A DNA stretch of 63,672 bases from Eubacteriales bacterium. GTDB lineage: Bacteria > Bacillota > Clostridia > Lachnospirales > Lachnospiraceae. The notes below the pieces were generated by a model, which saw only the letters and a program-made list of their open reading frames with translations, was not told where the DNA came from and ran no database searches. Shown piece by piece: positions 53,735-63,619 of the stretch; positions within the stretch are counted from its first letter, which is position 1; each line of letters begins with the position of its first letter. The stretch covers positions 1 to 63,672 of the forward strand of contig JAUNGC010000023.1 of NCBI GenBank assembly GCA_030524745.1, read 5' to 3'. A program made the position numbers and the translations under genes.

Positions 53735-53764
53735 ATATTAACAAACAATACCAATAAAAGTCAA
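53735..53764 (-). promoter_or_regulatory. Promoter of the HPr-like gene
   Basis: On the minus strand TTGACT (53759-53764) is followed after 18 bases by TAATAT (53735-53740). It lies back to back with mtaB. Confidence 0.5.
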
Positions 53765-53797
53765 TTATCAAACGTGACAAAAAAACCGGAGAATACT

Positions 53798-55153
53798 ATG
53801 AAAAGTGTAGCATTACATAATCTTGGCTGCAAAGTAAATTCTTACGAAATAGAGGTTATGCAACAAAAATTACAAGAAAATGGCTATAAAATTGTATCCT
53901 TTGATTCAAAAGCGGACGTATATATCGTGAATACCTGTACGGTGACCAATATAGCGGACCGCAAGAGCCGGCAGATGCTGCATCGGGCAAAGAAGATGAA
54001 CCCGGAGGCTGTGGTGGTGGCGACCGGCTGTTATGTGCAGACAGGGGAAAAAATGGTGGAGCAGGATCCCTGTATCGATCTGGCAATCGGGAATAACAGA
54101 AAAAAAGATATTGTGGAAATTTTAGAAGCGTTTCTTTTGGAGCGGGAAAATGGCGGGACATGCGATTATAACAGCGACATCATCGATATCGGTCATACGA
54201 AAGAGTACGAGGAAATGACCCTTGTGCAGACCGGAGAGCATACCCGCGCTTATATTAAGATTCAGGACGGCTGTAATCAGTTCTGTTCCTATTGTATTAT
54301 TCCGTTTGCGCGGGGAAGGGTCAGAAGCAGAAAGCCGGATGATGTGCTGGCGGAGATCAGAGGTCTTGCGGATAAAGGCTATAAAGAGGTGGTGCTCACC
54401 GGAATTCATATAAGTTCTTATGGTATGGATTTTATCCATCCCGAAAAGGATGCGCCCTGCCTGCTGAACCTGATCGAAAGCATTGCGGAGGTGGAGGGGA
54501 TTGAGCGGATTCGCTTAGGCTCTCTGGAGCCGCGCATCATCACGGAGAAATTTGCGAAAAGACTCGCGGCGATTCCAAAGATCTGTCCGCATTTTCATCT
54601 TTCCTTACAGAGCGGCTGTGACGAAACTTTAAAACGGATGAATAGACATTATACCACCGGGGAATATTATGAACGGGTAAAAATTCTGCGCCGGGCATTT
54701 GAAAACCCGGCGATCACCACGGATGTGATCGTGGGCTTTCCGCAGGAAAGCGAAGAAGAGTTTGAGAGAACAAAGCTGTTTCTGGAAAAAGTTCATTTCT
54801 TTGAGATGCACATTTTTAAGTATTCCAGAAGAAGGGGAACGGTTGCCGACAGACTGCCGGGGCAGCTTACGGAAGCGGTCAAACAGGGACGCAGCGCACA
54901 ACTGCTTTCCATGGAAGCAGAGCATTCCCGGCAATACCGGGAGGACTACATAGGCAAGGTGGCGGAAATCCTTGTGGAAGAAAAGAAGGAGATTAACGGG
55001 AAAAATTACTGGATCGGACATACCAAAACCTATGTGAAGGGGGCGGTTGAGGCGAGAGAAGACGGCCCGCAGGATATGCAGAATCAACTGGTTTCGGGGC
55101 GTGTTCAGAGACTTTTGACGGATGATGTGATACTGTTGGAGGAAATACGTTGA
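53798..55153 (+). CDS. mtaB: tRNA t6A37 methylthiotransferase MtaB
   Basis: The ATG at 53798 follows GGAG. The 451-residue product has the MiaB/RimO-family order: an N-terminal UPF0004 domain with three cysteines (NLGCKVN, NTCTVTN, ATGCYVQ), the radical-SAM domain with CNQFCSYC, and a C-terminal TRAM domain. It adds methylthio to t6A at tRNA position 37. In Bacillus this gene follows prmA-rsmE; here the cysteine desulfurase, thiI and the HPr-like gene separate them. Confidence 0.95.
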   Translation: MKSVALHNLGCKVNSYEIEVMQQKLQENGYKIVSFDSKADVYIVNTCTVTNIADRKSRQMLHRAKKMNPEAVVVATGCYVQTGEKMVEQDPCIDLAIGNNRKKDIVEILEAFLLERENGGTCDYNSDIIDIGHTKEYEEMTLVQTGEHTRAYIKIQDGCNQFCSYCIIPFARGRVRSRKPDDVLAEIRGLADKGYKEVVLTGIHISSYGMDFIHPEKDAPCLLNLIESIAEVEGIERIRLGSLEPRIITEKFAKRLAAIPKICPHFHLSLQSGCDETLKRMNRHYTTGEYYERVKILRRAFENPAITTDVIVGFPQESEEEFERTKLFLEKVHFFEMHIFKYSRRRGTVADRLPGQLTEAVKQGRSAQLLSMEAEHSRQYREDYIGKVAEILVEEKKEINGKNYWIGHTKTYVKGAVEAREDGPQDMQNQLVSGRVQRLLTDDVILLEEIR

Positions 55154-55279
55154 ATTTTTTAGAAAAGTAGGGTAAGATATGCTTATATTGGATATACGGT
55201 TCAGAAAAAGGCCGGCGGTAATATGCCGGACGGCGAAGGAATACGGAAATGCCGTTTTTGCGGCGGAATGAGAGGCAAT

Positions 55280-55543
55280 ATGCAGGATTTGGGAAGTACA
55301 CAGTATTTTAAAGTGGAAGCGGAACCGGAAAACGGCGTCAAGGTCATCTTATCGGCTGTTTATGAGGCGCTTTCAGAGAAAGGATACAATCCGGTCAATC
55401 AGATTGTCGGATATATCATGTCCGGAGATCCTACCTATATCACGAGTCATAACAATGCGCGCGGACTGATTATGCGCGTGGAGAGAGACGAACTTGTGGA
55501 GGAGATGCTCAAGGAGTATATCAAAAACAATCATTGGAAGTAG
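55280..55543 (+). CDS. IreB/UPF0297 family regulatory protein
   Basis: The ATG at 55280 gives the family's usual length (87-88 residues); an ATG at 55268 is an alternative. The product has YEALSEKGYNPVNQIVGYIMSGDPTYITSHNNARGLIMRVERDEL, characteristic of IreB/YrzL. In Enterococcus IreB is a target of a Ser/Thr kinase and affects cephalosporin tolerance. It starts the conserved ireB-ruvX-DUF1292 set. Confidence 0.93.
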   Translation: MQDLGSTQYFKVEAEPENGVKVILSAVYEALSEKGYNPVNQIVGYIMSGDPTYITSHNNARGLIMRVERDELVEEMLKEYIKNNHWK

Positions 55544-55579
55544 AAAACTGCCGTTTGCGGCAGCGGCAGGAGAGAACGG

Positions 55580-56011
55580 ATGAGGATTATGGGACTGGAT
55601 TTCGGTTCAAAGACGGTGGGGGTTGCGGTCAGCGACCCGCTTCTTATCACCGCTCAGGGAATCGAGATCATCAGGCGGAAGGAAGAGAATAAGCTGCGCC
55701 AGACGTTAGCCCGGATCGAAGAACTGATTCTGGAATATGAAGTTTCGGAAATTGTGCTGGGGCTCCCGAAGAATATGAATGCGACGGAAGGGGAGCGGGT
55801 TGAGAAGACGAAAGAATTTGCGGATAAGCTTTCCCGCAGAACGGGGTTGCCGGTTGTCTTCCGGGATGAACGGCTGACCACCGTAGCTGCGGACAAGGCG
55901 ATGATGGAAGCGGGAATCCGTAGAGAAAACCGCAAGGAACATGTGGATAAGCTGGCGGCAGTTTTTATTCTGCAGAGTTATCTGGACCAAAAAGCCATGC
56001 AGAAGGGATAA
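55580..56011 (+). CDS. ruvX: RuvX/YqgF-family RNase H-fold nuclease
   Basis: The 143-residue product has the YqgF motifs: [17 protein letters not shown] at the N-terminus, [27 protein letters not shown], and FRDERLTT, giving the acidic active-site residues. CAGGAGAG precedes the ATG. Relatives process 16S rRNA ends or resolve Holliday junctions. It is 36 bases after ireB in a widely conserved neighbourhood. Confidence 0.95.
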   Translation: MRIMGLDFGSKTVGVAVSDPLLITAQGIEIIRRKEENKLRQTLARIEELILEYEVSEIVLGLPKNMNATEGERVEKTKEFADKLSRRTGLPVVFRDERLTTVAADKAMMEAGIRRENRKEHVDKLAAVFILQSYLDQKAMQKG

Positions 56012-56068
56012 AGCGGCGGCTGGGATGCGTTTTGACGGTAACCGCAAAAGAACAGGAGAAGGAACAGG

Positions 56069-56326
56069 TTGGAAAAGATTACTTTTTGCCCCGAAGAAGG
56101 GGAAACCGTTGATTTTTATGTATTGGAACAGACGAGACTGGGCGGAGTTGATTATATTCTGGTGACAGATAGTGAAGAAGAGGACGCGGAAGCGTTGATT
56201 TTGAAGGATATTTCTGCGCCCCAGGATGCAGAAAGTCTGTATGAAATTGTGGAGGATGACGAAGAACTGGATGCGGTTGCAGCCATTTTTTCGAGCATGC
56301 TGGAAGATGTTGATTTGGAAAAATAG
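56069..56326 (+). CDS. DUF1292 family protein
   Basis: The start is a TTG at 56069, with AGGAGAAGG six bases upstream. The 85-residue acidic product (VDFYVLEQTRLGGVDYILVTDS, then ESLYEIVEDDEELDAVAAIF) matches DUF1292, the YrzB type that regularly follows ruvX in Firmicutes. Function unknown. Confidence 0.9.
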   Translation: MEKITFCPEEGETVDFYVLEQTRLGGVDYILVTDSEEEDAEALILKDISAPQDAESLYEIVEDDEELDAVAAIFSSMLEDVDLEK

Positions 56327-56495
56327 CGGCGGACGGCCGTTGTTTATAGAATATGCAGCCGTCGGTGGGAATGACGTCTGAACGACAAGGACGGATTTGG
56401 ATGACGGATAGGTGCGCTGCGGGGATATAAGGACAAGTGCGTCCGGCCATCGCCGTCATCCCATGCCGCTTTTGTCGTCGTGGAGGAAATTCCGT

Positions 56496-56526
56496 ATTCC
56501 GGTTTGGAACAAACCGGAATAATTTT
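56496..56526 (+). terminator. Strong hairpin before the RNase J gene
   Basis: ATTCCGGTTTG (56496-56506) and CAAACCGGAAT (56510-56520) form a perfect 11-bp stem with a 3-base loop, then AATTTT. It may end the ruvX operon or attenuate RNase J; RNase J genes can be self-regulated. The rest of 56327-56559 holds no gene. Confidence 0.7.
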
Positions 56527-56559
56527 GCGGCCGCTGCGAGGAATGTGGAGGGAATTTGA

Positions 56560-58239
56560 TTGAGAAAAACAAAAAAACTGAATATTGACGGTCCCAGTCT
56601 GAAGGTGATACCGCTGGGCGGACTGGAACAGATTGGAATGAACATTACTGCCTTTGAGTATGAAGACAGTATTGTAGTGGTGGACTGCGGTCTTTCTTTC
56701 CCGGATGACGATATGCTGGGGATTGATCTGGTCATTCCGGATATTACGTATTTACGGGATAATTTCGAGAGAGTGAAGGGAATTGTCATTACCCATGGAC
56801 ATGAAGACCATATCGGCGCCCTGCCCTATGTGCTGCGGGAGTTGAATATGCCGATTTATGCCACCAGACTGACGATGGGACTGATTGAAAACAAGTTAAA
56901 AGAACACAATCTGTTGGGACATACGAAAAGAAAGGTGATTAAATTCGGACAGTCTGTGAATCTGGGGCAGTTCCGGATTGAATTTATTAAGACGAATCAC
57001 AGTATTGTGGATGCGGCGGCGCTGGCAATTCATTCCCCGGCCGGCACGGTGATCCACACAGGCGACTTTAAAGTGGACTATACGCCGGTGTATGGCGAGG
57101 CAATCGATTTACAGCGTTTTGCGGAACTGGGCAAAAAAGGCGTGCTGGCGCTGATGTGCGATTCCACCAATGCGGAACGCAAGGGCTTTACCCAGTCGGA
57201 ACGCACGGTGGGACATACCTTTGATACGATTTTCCATGAACACCAGGGCTCCCGGCTGATTATCGCCACATTCGCCTCCAATGTGGACCGCGTGCAGCAG
57301 ATCATCAATTCAGCGCACAAATACGGCCGGAAGGTTGTGGTGGAAGGCCGCAGTATGGTCAATATTATTGAGACGGCGATGAATCTGGGGTGCATCAATA
57401 TTCCGGACAACACGCTGGTGGATATTGACTGTTTAAAGGATTATCCGGATGACAGGACTGTCATTATAACGACAGGAAGCCAGGGAGAAAATATGGCGGC
57501 GTTGAGCCGCATGGCGTCCAGCATTCATCGTAAGGTTTCCATCGGACCAAACGATACGATTATCTTTTCCAGCAACCCGATTCCAGGCAATGAAAAAGCG
57601 GTGACGAAGGTCATCAATGAACTGGAAATAAAGGGAGCGGAAGTGATTTTCCAGGATGTGCACGTTTCCGGGCATGCCTGTCAGGAAGAAATTAAGCTGA
57701 TTTATACGCTGGTACAGCCCAAGTATGCGGTGCCGATTCATGGAGAGTATAAGCACAGGAAGGCGCAGGCGGAAATCGCGGCAGAATTGGGAATTCCAAA
57801 GGAAAATATATTCATGCTCTCATCCGGCGATGTGCTGGAAATGAACGAAGAGAAGGCGGAAGTGACTGAAAAAGTGCCGGTGGGCGCGATCCTTGTGGAC
57901 GGACTGGGCGTAGGAGATGTGGGCAATGTGGTCCTGCGGGACAGACAGCATCTCGCTGAAGACGGCATTATGATCGTTGTTGTGGCGCTGGATGGTATGA
58001 CCGGGCAGGTTGTGAGCGGACCGGATCTGGTTTCCAGAGGATTCGTATATGTGCGGGAATCGGATGAACTGATGGATGAGGCCCATGAACTGATGATGAA
58101 GGTGATGGAAGGCTGCGTCAGCAGAGGATGCACAGACTGGGGCAGGATTAAGACCGCGATTAAGGACTCGCTGAGCGACTTTATCTGGAAAAAGACGAAG
58201 CGCCGTCCGATGATCCTGCCGATTATTATGGAAGTTTAA
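56560..58239 (+). CDS. rnj: Ribonuclease J
   Basis: The start is a TTG at 56560 with GTGGAGGG at good spacing. The 559-residue product has a metallo-beta-lactamase domain with ITHGHEDHIGALPY (zinc ligands), NHSIVDAAA and HTGDFKVD, a beta-CASP domain with GRSMVN and TTGSQGE, and PIHGEYKHRKAQ near the end. The length is normal for RNase J1-type enzymes. It acts as a 5'-3' exonuclease and endonuclease in mRNA decay and rRNA maturation. Confidence 0.96.
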   Translation: MRKTKKLNIDGPSLKVIPLGGLEQIGMNITAFEYEDSIVVVDCGLSFPDDDMLGIDLVIPDITYLRDNFERVKGIVITHGHEDHIGALPYVLRELNMPIYATRLTMGLIENKLKEHNLLGHTKRKVIKFGQSVNLGQFRIEFIKTNHSIVDAAALAIHSPAGTVIHTGDFKVDYTPVYGEAIDLQRFAELGKKGVLALMCDSTNAERKGFTQSERTVGHTFDTIFHEHQGSRLIIATFASNVDRVQQIINSAHKYGRKVVVEGRSMVNIIETAMNLGCINIPDNTLVDIDCLKDYPDDRTVIITTGSQGENMAALSRMASSIHRKVSIGPNDTIIFSSNPIPGNEKAVTKVINELEIKGAEVIFQDVHVSGHACQEEIKLIYTLVQPKYAVPIHGEYKHRKAQAEIAAELGIPKENIFMLSSGDVLEMNEEKAEVTEKVPVGAILVDGLGVGDVGNVVLRDRQHLAEDGIMIVVVALDGMTGQVVSGPDLVSRGFVYVRESDELMDEAHELMMKVMEGCVSRGCTDWGRIKTAIKDSLSDFIWKKTKRRPMILPIIMEV

Positions 58240-58259
58240 CAGTTTTGGAGTGACGGAAG

Positions 58260-58586
58260 ATGTGCAGAGTGGAAACAGCTTTGAGAGAATTGATCGGCGC
58301 GATTATGGATTCGCCGGAGTACCAAAAGTATGGTCAGCAATTAGCGGTGATGCGGCAATATCCCGACCTGAAACGTCAGGTGGACGAGTTTCGGCATGAG
58401 AATTTTCTGATGCAGCGGTCCGGGGAGTCGGATGAACTTTTTGATAAGATGGATGAATTCTCCAGAAGGTACGAGGATTTTCGGAAAAATCCGTTGGTGG
58501 AAGCTTTCCTGGGAGCGGAACTGGATTTTTGCCGGATGATACAGGGCATTAACCAGGAAATCGTGGAGGCGGTGAACTTTGAGTAA
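58260..58586 (+). CDS. YlbF/YmcA-family protein
   Basis: The 108-residue product has the helical YlbF/DUF964 pattern (LRELIGAIMDSPEYQKYGQQLAVMRQYPDLKRQVDEFR, then FLGAELDFCRMIQGINQEI). In Bacillus YlbF, YmcA and YaaT form a complex that helps RNase Y and affects sporulation and biofilm. Its position directly after RNase J fits an RNA-related role, which is inference. It overlaps the next gene by eight bases. Confidence 0.88.
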   Translation: MCRVETALRELIGAIMDSPEYQKYGQQLAVMRQYPDLKRQVDEFRHENFLMQRSGESDELFDKMDEFSRRYEDFRKNPLVEAFLGAELDFCRMIQGINQEIVEAVNFE

Positions 58587-58995
58587 CCAGAAAACAGATA
58601 AAAGGAAAAAGAGCAACTCTGTAGCGAAGAACGTAGCGAGCGGGGCAATCGGAATGATCATCAATATTGTAGTCGTGGTCGTTGCGGTTATGCTGGTGTA
58701 TCGTTTTTCTGTTTCGGCCTATCAATATGGCGTCAGGATCTTTGGGGAACCCGCGATGTCGGCGGCCCCCGGAGAAGAAGTGGTTGTAACGGTGACCGAC
58801 GGAATGGATTTTGATGGTATCGCCGAGACGCTGTATGATAACGGTCTGGTACGGGATAAGACGCTGTTTAAAATTCAGGAAATGCTGTCCAACTATGCGG
58901 AAGACGGTTTCAAGGAAGGCACTTATACGCTGTCCACAGCCATGACGCCGGACGAAATGATGGATGTACTGGCCGGAAGCGGAGGAACAACATGA
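58579..58995 (+). CDS. Short MltG/YceG-like membrane protein lacking the catalytic domain
   Basis: The start is a TTG at 58579 inside the YlbF end, with GGAGG upstream. The 138-residue product has a basic cytoplasmic tail, one membrane helix (about residues 22-45) and a LysM-like extracellular domain (VTVTDGMDFDGIAETLYDNGLVRDKTLFKI, then FKEGTYTLSTAMTPDEMMDVL), as in the N-terminal part of MltG. The glycan-cleaving catalytic part is absent. It occupies the position mltG (yrrL) has in Bacillus, so it is either a reduced relative or a truncation that became fixed. Confidence 0.8.
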   Translation: MSNQKTDKRKKSNSVAKNVASGAIGMIINIVVVVVAVMLVYRFSVSAYQYGVRIFGEPAMSAAPGEEVVVTVTDGMDFDGIAETLYDNGLVRDKTLFKIQEMLSNYAEDGFKEGTYTLSTAMTPDEMMDVLAGSGGTT

Positions 58996-59654
58996 TTGTG
59001 GATGAGAGGATGCGCACGTTCATCAATTCGCTGGACGCGGGGCTCCCGGCGTGGCTGGAGGCGATCGGGCGTCAGGCGAAAGCGGATAACGTGCCGGTCA
59101 TCCGCCCGGAAACGGGCAGCCTTCTGCGCTTTTTGCTGACGATGCAGAAGCCCGGTTCCATCCTGGAAGTGGGAACTGCGGTGGGTTTTTCCGCGCTTTT
59201 GATGAGTGAGTATATGCCGCCGGACTGTCATATCACGACGATTGAGAAGTATGAAAAACGGATTCCGGAGGCAAAAGAGAACTTTCAAAAGTGCGGCAAA
59301 GAGGACAAGATCACTTTGCTTGAGGGAGATGCGGCGCAGATTCTGGCGGATTTGCAGACTCCCTTTGATTTTATTTTTATGGATGCGGCAAAGGGGCAAT
59401 ATCTGAACTTTTTGCCGGATGTTTTGCGCCTGTTAAATCCCGGCGGCCTGCTTGTTTCCGATAATGTGCTGCAGGACGGAGATATTCTGGAATCCCGTTA
59501 CGCCATAACGCGGCGGGACCGGACCATTCATGCGCGGATGCGCGACTACTTATATGAATTGAAACATCATCCCATGCTGGAAACGGAGATTCTTCCGGTG
59601 GGGGACGGTGTGACGGTCAGCCTGAAAAAGGCCACGTCCTGGAGGAAATTATGA
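58992..59654 (+). CDS. trmR: tRNA 5-hydroxyuridine methyltransferase TrmR-like
   Basis: The start overlaps the previous stop (ATGA). The 220-residue class I methyltransferase has ILEVGTAVGFSALLMSEYM for SAM binding, FDFIFMDAAKGQY and LLVSDNVLQDGDI with the metal-binding Asp residues of O-methyltransferase family 3. The next gene is a U32 peptidase-like TrhP, and the Bacillus order yrrM-yrrN/O is the same, which supports TrmR: methylation of ho5U34 to mo5U34 in tRNA. Confidence 0.88.
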   Translation: MIVDERMRTFINSLDAGLPAWLEAIGRQAKADNVPVIRPETGSLLRFLLTMQKPGSILEVGTAVGFSALLMSEYMPPDCHITTIEKYEKRIPEAKENFQKCGKEDKITLLEGDAAQILADLQTPFDFIFMDAAKGQYLNFLPDVLRLLNPGGLLVSDNVLQDGDILESRYAITRRDRTIHARMRDYLYELKHHPMLETEILPVGDGVTVSLKKATSWRKL

Positions 59655-60922
59655 AAAGACCGGAACTGCTCATCCCGGCAAGCAGCCTGGAGGTGTTAAA
59701 GACCGCTGTCATTTATGGGGCGGACGCCGTATATATCGGCGGCGAAGCGTTCGGACTGCGGGCGAAGGCGAAAAATTTCAGCATGGAGGAGATGGCGGAA
59801 GGCATCCGCTTCGCTCATGAAAGAGGGGTAAAGGTGTATGTGACCGCCAATATCCTTGCCCACAACAGGGATCTTGAGGAAGCGGACGTTTATTTTGCGC
59901 AGTTAAGGGATCTGAAAACGGCAGACGGACAGGCGGCCGCGCCGGACGCTCTGATCATTTCCGATCCGGGCATGTTCCTGCTGGCAAAAAAAGCCTGGCC
60001 TGAAGTGGAGGTACATATTTCCACCCAGGCGAACAATACCAATTACGAAACATATCTGTTCTGGTGGAAGCTGGGCGCGAAACGCGTCGTTTCCGCAAGG
60101 GAGCTTTCGCTGGCGGAAATCAAGGAAATCCGGAAGCGGATTCCGAAAGAGATGGAGATCGAAAGCTTCATCCACGGCGCGATGTGTATCTCCTATTCCG
60201 GACGTTGCCTTTTAAGCAATTATTTTACGGGCCGGGACGCCAATCAGGGCGCCTGCACCCATCCCTGCCGCTGGAAATATTCGGTGGTGGAGGAAACCAG
60301 ACCCGGGGAGTATCTTCCTGTTTATGAAAACGAGAGGGGCACCTATATTTTTAACTCAAAGGACCTGTGCATGATCGAACATGTGCCGGATCTGATCGAC
60401 GCGGGAATCGATAGTTTAAAGATTGAGGGCCGGATGAAAACTGCGCTCTATGTGGCGACGGTGGCGCGGACTTACCGGAAGGCGATCGACGATTATCTGG
60501 AGTCGGAAGAAAAATACCGGAATCATATGGCCTGGTACAAAGAGGAGATCGCAAAGTGTACCTACCGCCAGTTTACGACCGGATTTTATTATGGAAAACC
60601 GGATGAAAATACGCAGATCTACGATTCCAACACCTATAACAGCGATTATATTTATCTGGGGATCATTTATGAAAAGGACGAAGCGGGGCGGGTGCGCATA
60701 GAACAGCGCAACAAGTTCTGCGTCGGGGATCGGATTGAGATCATGAAGCCGGACGGCAGGGATATTCCCGTCACTGTGGAAAAGATAGAGGATGAAGAGG
60801 GCAATGCCGTGAACAGCGCGCCTCATCCCAAACAGTCGCTTTGGCTGACGCTTTCTGAGGCGGCTGAGGCATTTGACTTATTACGGACGAAAAAAGACGG
60901 AAAGGATACGGACAATGAGTGA
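59651..60922 (+). CDS. U32 family protein, tRNA hydroxylation protein TrhP-like
   Basis: The start overlaps trmR (ATGA). The 423-residue product has the U32 signature: ELLIPASSLEVLKTAVIYGADAVYIGGEAFGLRA, then FIHGAMCISYSGRCLLSNYFTGRDANQGACTHPCRW with the cysteine ligands. U32 proteins of the TrhP type hydroxylate U34 of tRNA with prephenate in studied bacteria, after which TrmR methylates it. The pairing here supports that role over peptidase activity. It overlaps glnN by eight bases. Confidence 0.9.
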   Translation: MKRPELLIPASSLEVLKTAVIYGADAVYIGGEAFGLRAKAKNFSMEEMAEGIRFAHERGVKVYVTANILAHNRDLEEADVYFAQLRDLKTADGQAAAPDALIISDPGMFLLAKKAWPEVEVHISTQANNTNYETYLFWWKLGAKRVVSARELSLAEIKEIRKRIPKEMEIESFIHGAMCISYSGRCLLSNYFTGRDANQGACTHPCRWKYSVVEETRPGEYLPVYENERGTYIFNSKDLCMIEHVPDLIDAGIDSLKIEGRMKTALYVATVARTYRKAIDDYLESEEKYRNHMAWYKEEIAKCTYRQFTTGFYYGKPDENTQIYDSNTYNSDYIYLGIIYEKDEAGRVRIEQRNKFCVGDRIEIMKPDGRDIPVTVEKIEDEEGNAVNSAPHPKQSLWLTLSEAAEAFDLLRTKKDGKDTDNE

Positions 60923-63038
60923 AGTGATCAATATCGAGGAATTGTTTGCGGAGAACGTCTTCACCCTTGGGAAAATGCAGGAGCGGCTGCCCAAAAAGGC
61001 TTATCAGGAAGTGAAGCGGGTGATGGAGCACGGCGGGGAACTTTCGGGCGCGACCGCCGACGTGGTGGCAAAAGCGATGAAGGACTGGGCGGTGGAACAT
61101 GGCGCGACGCACTATACCCACTGGTTTCAGCCGCTGACCGGCATTACGGCGGAAAAGCATGATTCCTTTGTCACCCATCCGGATGAAAGCGGAAAAATGA
61201 TTTTGGATTTTTCCGGGAAAGAACTGATAAAGGGAGAGGCGGACGCATCTTCTTTTCCTTCCGGCGGACTGCGCTCCACGTTTGAAGCCAGAGGCTATAC
61301 AGTATGGGATATCACTTCTCCCGTCTTTTTAAAAGAGGATGCGACGGGTGTGATTCTGTGCGTGCCCACCGCGTTCTGTTCCTATACGGGGGAAGCGCTG
61401 GATAAAAAGACTCCTTTGCTTCGTTCCATGGAAGCGTTGTCCCAACAGGCGATGCGCATCGTCCGCCTGTTTAACCCGCAGACGGCGGCGACAAAGGTCA
61501 TTCCCTCCGTCGGTGCGGAACAGGAATATTTTCTCATTGACCGCAGCAAGTATTTACAGCGAAAAGACCTGATTTTTTCAGGAAGGACTCTGTTCGGCGC
61601 TCCCGCGCCCAAGGGACAGGAACTGGAAGATCATTATTTCGGCGTCATCCGGGAACGGGTGGGCGCGTTTATGAAGGACCTGAACATTGAACTGTGGAAG
61701 CTGGGCGTGACTGCCAAGACCCAGCACAACGAAGTGGCCCCGGCGCAGCATGAACTTGCGCCGGTCTATGAGACGGCCAATATAGCGATGGACCATAACC
61801 AGCTTGTGATGGAAACGATGAAAAAAGTGGCGGAGCGTCACAATCTGCGCTGTCTGCTGCATGAAAAGCCTTTTGCGGGCGTGAACGGATCGGGAAAACA
61901 CGACAACTGGTCCATCAGCACGGATACCGGAATGAACCTGCTGGATCCGGGAGAAACGCCGAATGAGAATATCCAGTTTCTGCTCGTGCTGGCCTGCGTG
62001 ATGAAGGCGGTGGATACTCACGCGGACCTGCTGCGCAGAAGCGCGTCCAATGTGGGAAATGATCTGCGTCTGGGCGCCAACGAAGCGCCGCCTGCGATCG
62101 TGTCCATTTTCCTGGGCACGCAGTTGGAGGATGTGGTGCGCCAGCTTGTGGAAACGGGAGAGGCCCGTTCCTGCCTGGAAGGCTCCACGCTGCGGACCGG
62201 CGTTTCCACAGTGCCGGATTTACATATGGACGCTACGGACAGAAACAGAACGTCCCCGTTTGCATTTACAGGCAACAAGTTTGAGTTTCGCTCGGTGGGT
62301 TCTTCTGATTCCATCGGCAGCCCTACCACCACGATCAACGCGATTGTGGCGGAAGCCTTCTGTGAAGCGGCGGACAGGATTGAAGCGGCGGGCGAAGAGA
62401 ATTTCGAGATCGCCGTCCATGATCTGATTAAAGAATATATGACGGAACACCAGCGCATTATTTTTAACGGCGACGGCTATTCCGAAGCCTGGGTGAAAGA
62501 AGCGAAGCGCAGAGGACTGCCCAACTTTAAGAGCATGATCGATTCCATCGAAGCGCTGACGACGGACAAGGCGATCCGCCTGTATGAGCGTTTCGGCATT
62601 TATAACCGGGCGGAACTGGAATCCCGCAAGGAAATTCTGTATGAAACCTATGTCAAGACGATCAATATTGAAGCGCTGACGATGATCGATATGGCTTCCA
62701 AAGAAATCCTGCCTGCGGTCATCCGCTACAGCCGGACGCTGGCGGATACGATCAACGCCACGAAGGCGGCGGGCGTGGAGCCGGATGTGCCGGCGGCCCT
62801 GCTGCGTAAAATCAACGAAGAACTGTCCAAAGCGACCGGAACGCTGGAAGACTTAAGATGGAAGGAACAGGAAGGCCGGGAGATGAAGAACGACGCGAAA
62901 AAGCAGGCGTTTTTCTACCGGGATACGATCGTTCCCGCTATGCAGAACCTGCGCGCATCGGCGGACAGGCTGGAAACCATGGTGGACCGGGAATTCTGGC
63001 CTTTCCCGGTGTACTCGGATCTGCTGTTTGAGGTCTGA
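60915..63038 (+). CDS. glnN: Glutamine synthetase type III
   Basis: The ATG at 60915 follows AAAGGA inside the U32 gene end. The 707-residue length is typical for GSIII and far longer than GSI. Motifs include [71 protein letters not shown] and the GSIII-type [11 protein letters not shown]. It makes glutamine from glutamate, ammonia and ATP. Overlap with the tRNA-modification genes suggests shared transcription. Confidence 0.96.
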   Translation: MSEVINIEELFAENVFTLGKMQERLPKKAYQEVKRVMEHGGELSGATADVVAKAMKDWAVEHGATHYTHWFQPLTGITAEKHDSFVTHPDESGKMILDFSGKELIKGEADASSFPSGGLRSTFEARGYTVWDITSPVFLKEDATGVILCVPTAFCSYTGEALDKKTPLLRSMEALSQQAMRIVRLFNPQTAATKVIPSVGAEQEYFLIDRSKYLQRKDLIFSGRTLFGAPAPKGQELEDHYFGVIRERVGAFMKDLNIELWKLGVTAKTQHNEVAPAQHELAPVYETANIAMDHNQLVMETMKKVAERHNLRCLLHEKPFAGVNGSGKHDNWSISTDTGMNLLDPGETPNENIQFLLVLACVMKAVDTHADLLRRSASNVGNDLRLGANEAPPAIVSIFLGTQLEDVVRQLVETGEARSCLEGSTLRTGVSTVPDLHMDATDRNRTSPFAFTGNKFEFRSVGSSDSIGSPTTTINAIVAEAFCEAADRIEAAGEENFEIAVHDLIKEYMTEHQRIIFNGDGYSEAWVKEAKRRGLPNFKSMIDSIEALTTDKAIRLYERFGIYNRAELESRKEILYETYVKTINIEALTMIDMASKEILPAVIRYSRTLADTINATKAAGVEPDVPAALLRKINEELSKATGTLEDLRWKEQEGREMKNDAKKQAFFYRDTIVPAMQNLRASADRLETMVDREFWPFPVYSDLLFEV

Positions 63039-63068
63039 GGATTCTGAAATTTGTGAGAGATTGCCATG

Positions 63069-63093
63069 GGCATGCGGGCGGCGTCCGTATGCC
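63069..63093. repeat. Small hairpin before the EF-Tu-domain gene
   Basis: GGCATGCGG (63069-63077) pairs with CCGTATGCC (63085-63093), with one G-T pair. It sits in the short leader between glnN and the next gene. Confidence 0.45.
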
Positions 63094-63115
63094 GTGTATC
63101 GGGGGGAATAGAAAA

Positions 63116-63523
63116 ATGGGACTTTTTGATTTCTTTAAAAAACCGAAAACCGATCTGGAACAATATTATGAAGAGCGCGGCAGGCGCGAGAGGGAACAGG
63201 CTGATTCCCGTTATGGAGAACAGTTGAACTCCTCGTATGAGGGGGAATTTGGAAGCGCCGGTTTCCGGATCGTGGTAGGGGACATTTTTACGATCACGGG
63301 AAGGGGAACGGTGATTACCGGAAAAATCGAAAGAGGTACCGTCTCCGTCGGGGATGAAGTGACGCTTCAGAGAACGGATGGAAGCAGCCGGAAGACAACC
63401 GTCACGGGCATTGAGATGTTCCGGAAAATAAAGAATACTGCAACGGCGGGAGAAAACGTCGGTTTATTGCTGCGAAATGTGCAGCGGAATGAGATCAGCA
63501 GGGGAGATGTTTTGCTGAAGTAA
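63116..63523 (+). CDS. Stand-alone EF-Tu domain-II-like protein
   Basis: The ATG at 63116 follows GGGGGAAT. The 135-residue product starts with [20 protein letters not shown], a charged helix of about 45 residues. It continues with a beta-barrel that closely follows EF-Tu domain [29 protein letters not shown], then [21 protein letters not shown] and a [16 protein letters not shown] end. The GTPase domain and domain III are missing. It follows glnN by 77 bases. Binding of aminoacyl ends or RNA is possible; function unknown. Confidence 0.85.
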   Translation: MGLFDFFKKPKTDLEQYYEERGRREREQADSRYGEQLNSSYEGEFGSAGFRIVVGDIFTITGRGTVITGKIERGTVSVGDEVTLQRTDGSSRKTTVTGIEMFRKIKNTATAGENVGLLLRNVQRNEISRGDVLLK

Positions 63524-63541
63524 AATTTTTCAAAAAAGTTC

Positions 63542-63570
63542 TTGCATTTTGTATGAGTTTTTGGTATAGT
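63542..63570 (+). promoter_or_regulatory. Promoter of the tRNA-Gln gene
   Basis: TTGCAT (63542-63547) and TATAGT (63565-63570), with a 17-base spacer, lie 50 bases before the tRNA. Confidence 0.7.
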
Positions 63571-63619
63571 AAATGAGCGCAAGGGAAAGATAAGAAAAGT
63601 CCCGCGTTCATATTGCTAT

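Noticed and set aside
63020-63115. Glutamine-type riboswitch near glnN
   Set aside because: The leader of the following gene is short and contains only a small hairpin; glnN itself has no leader because it overlaps the U32 gene.
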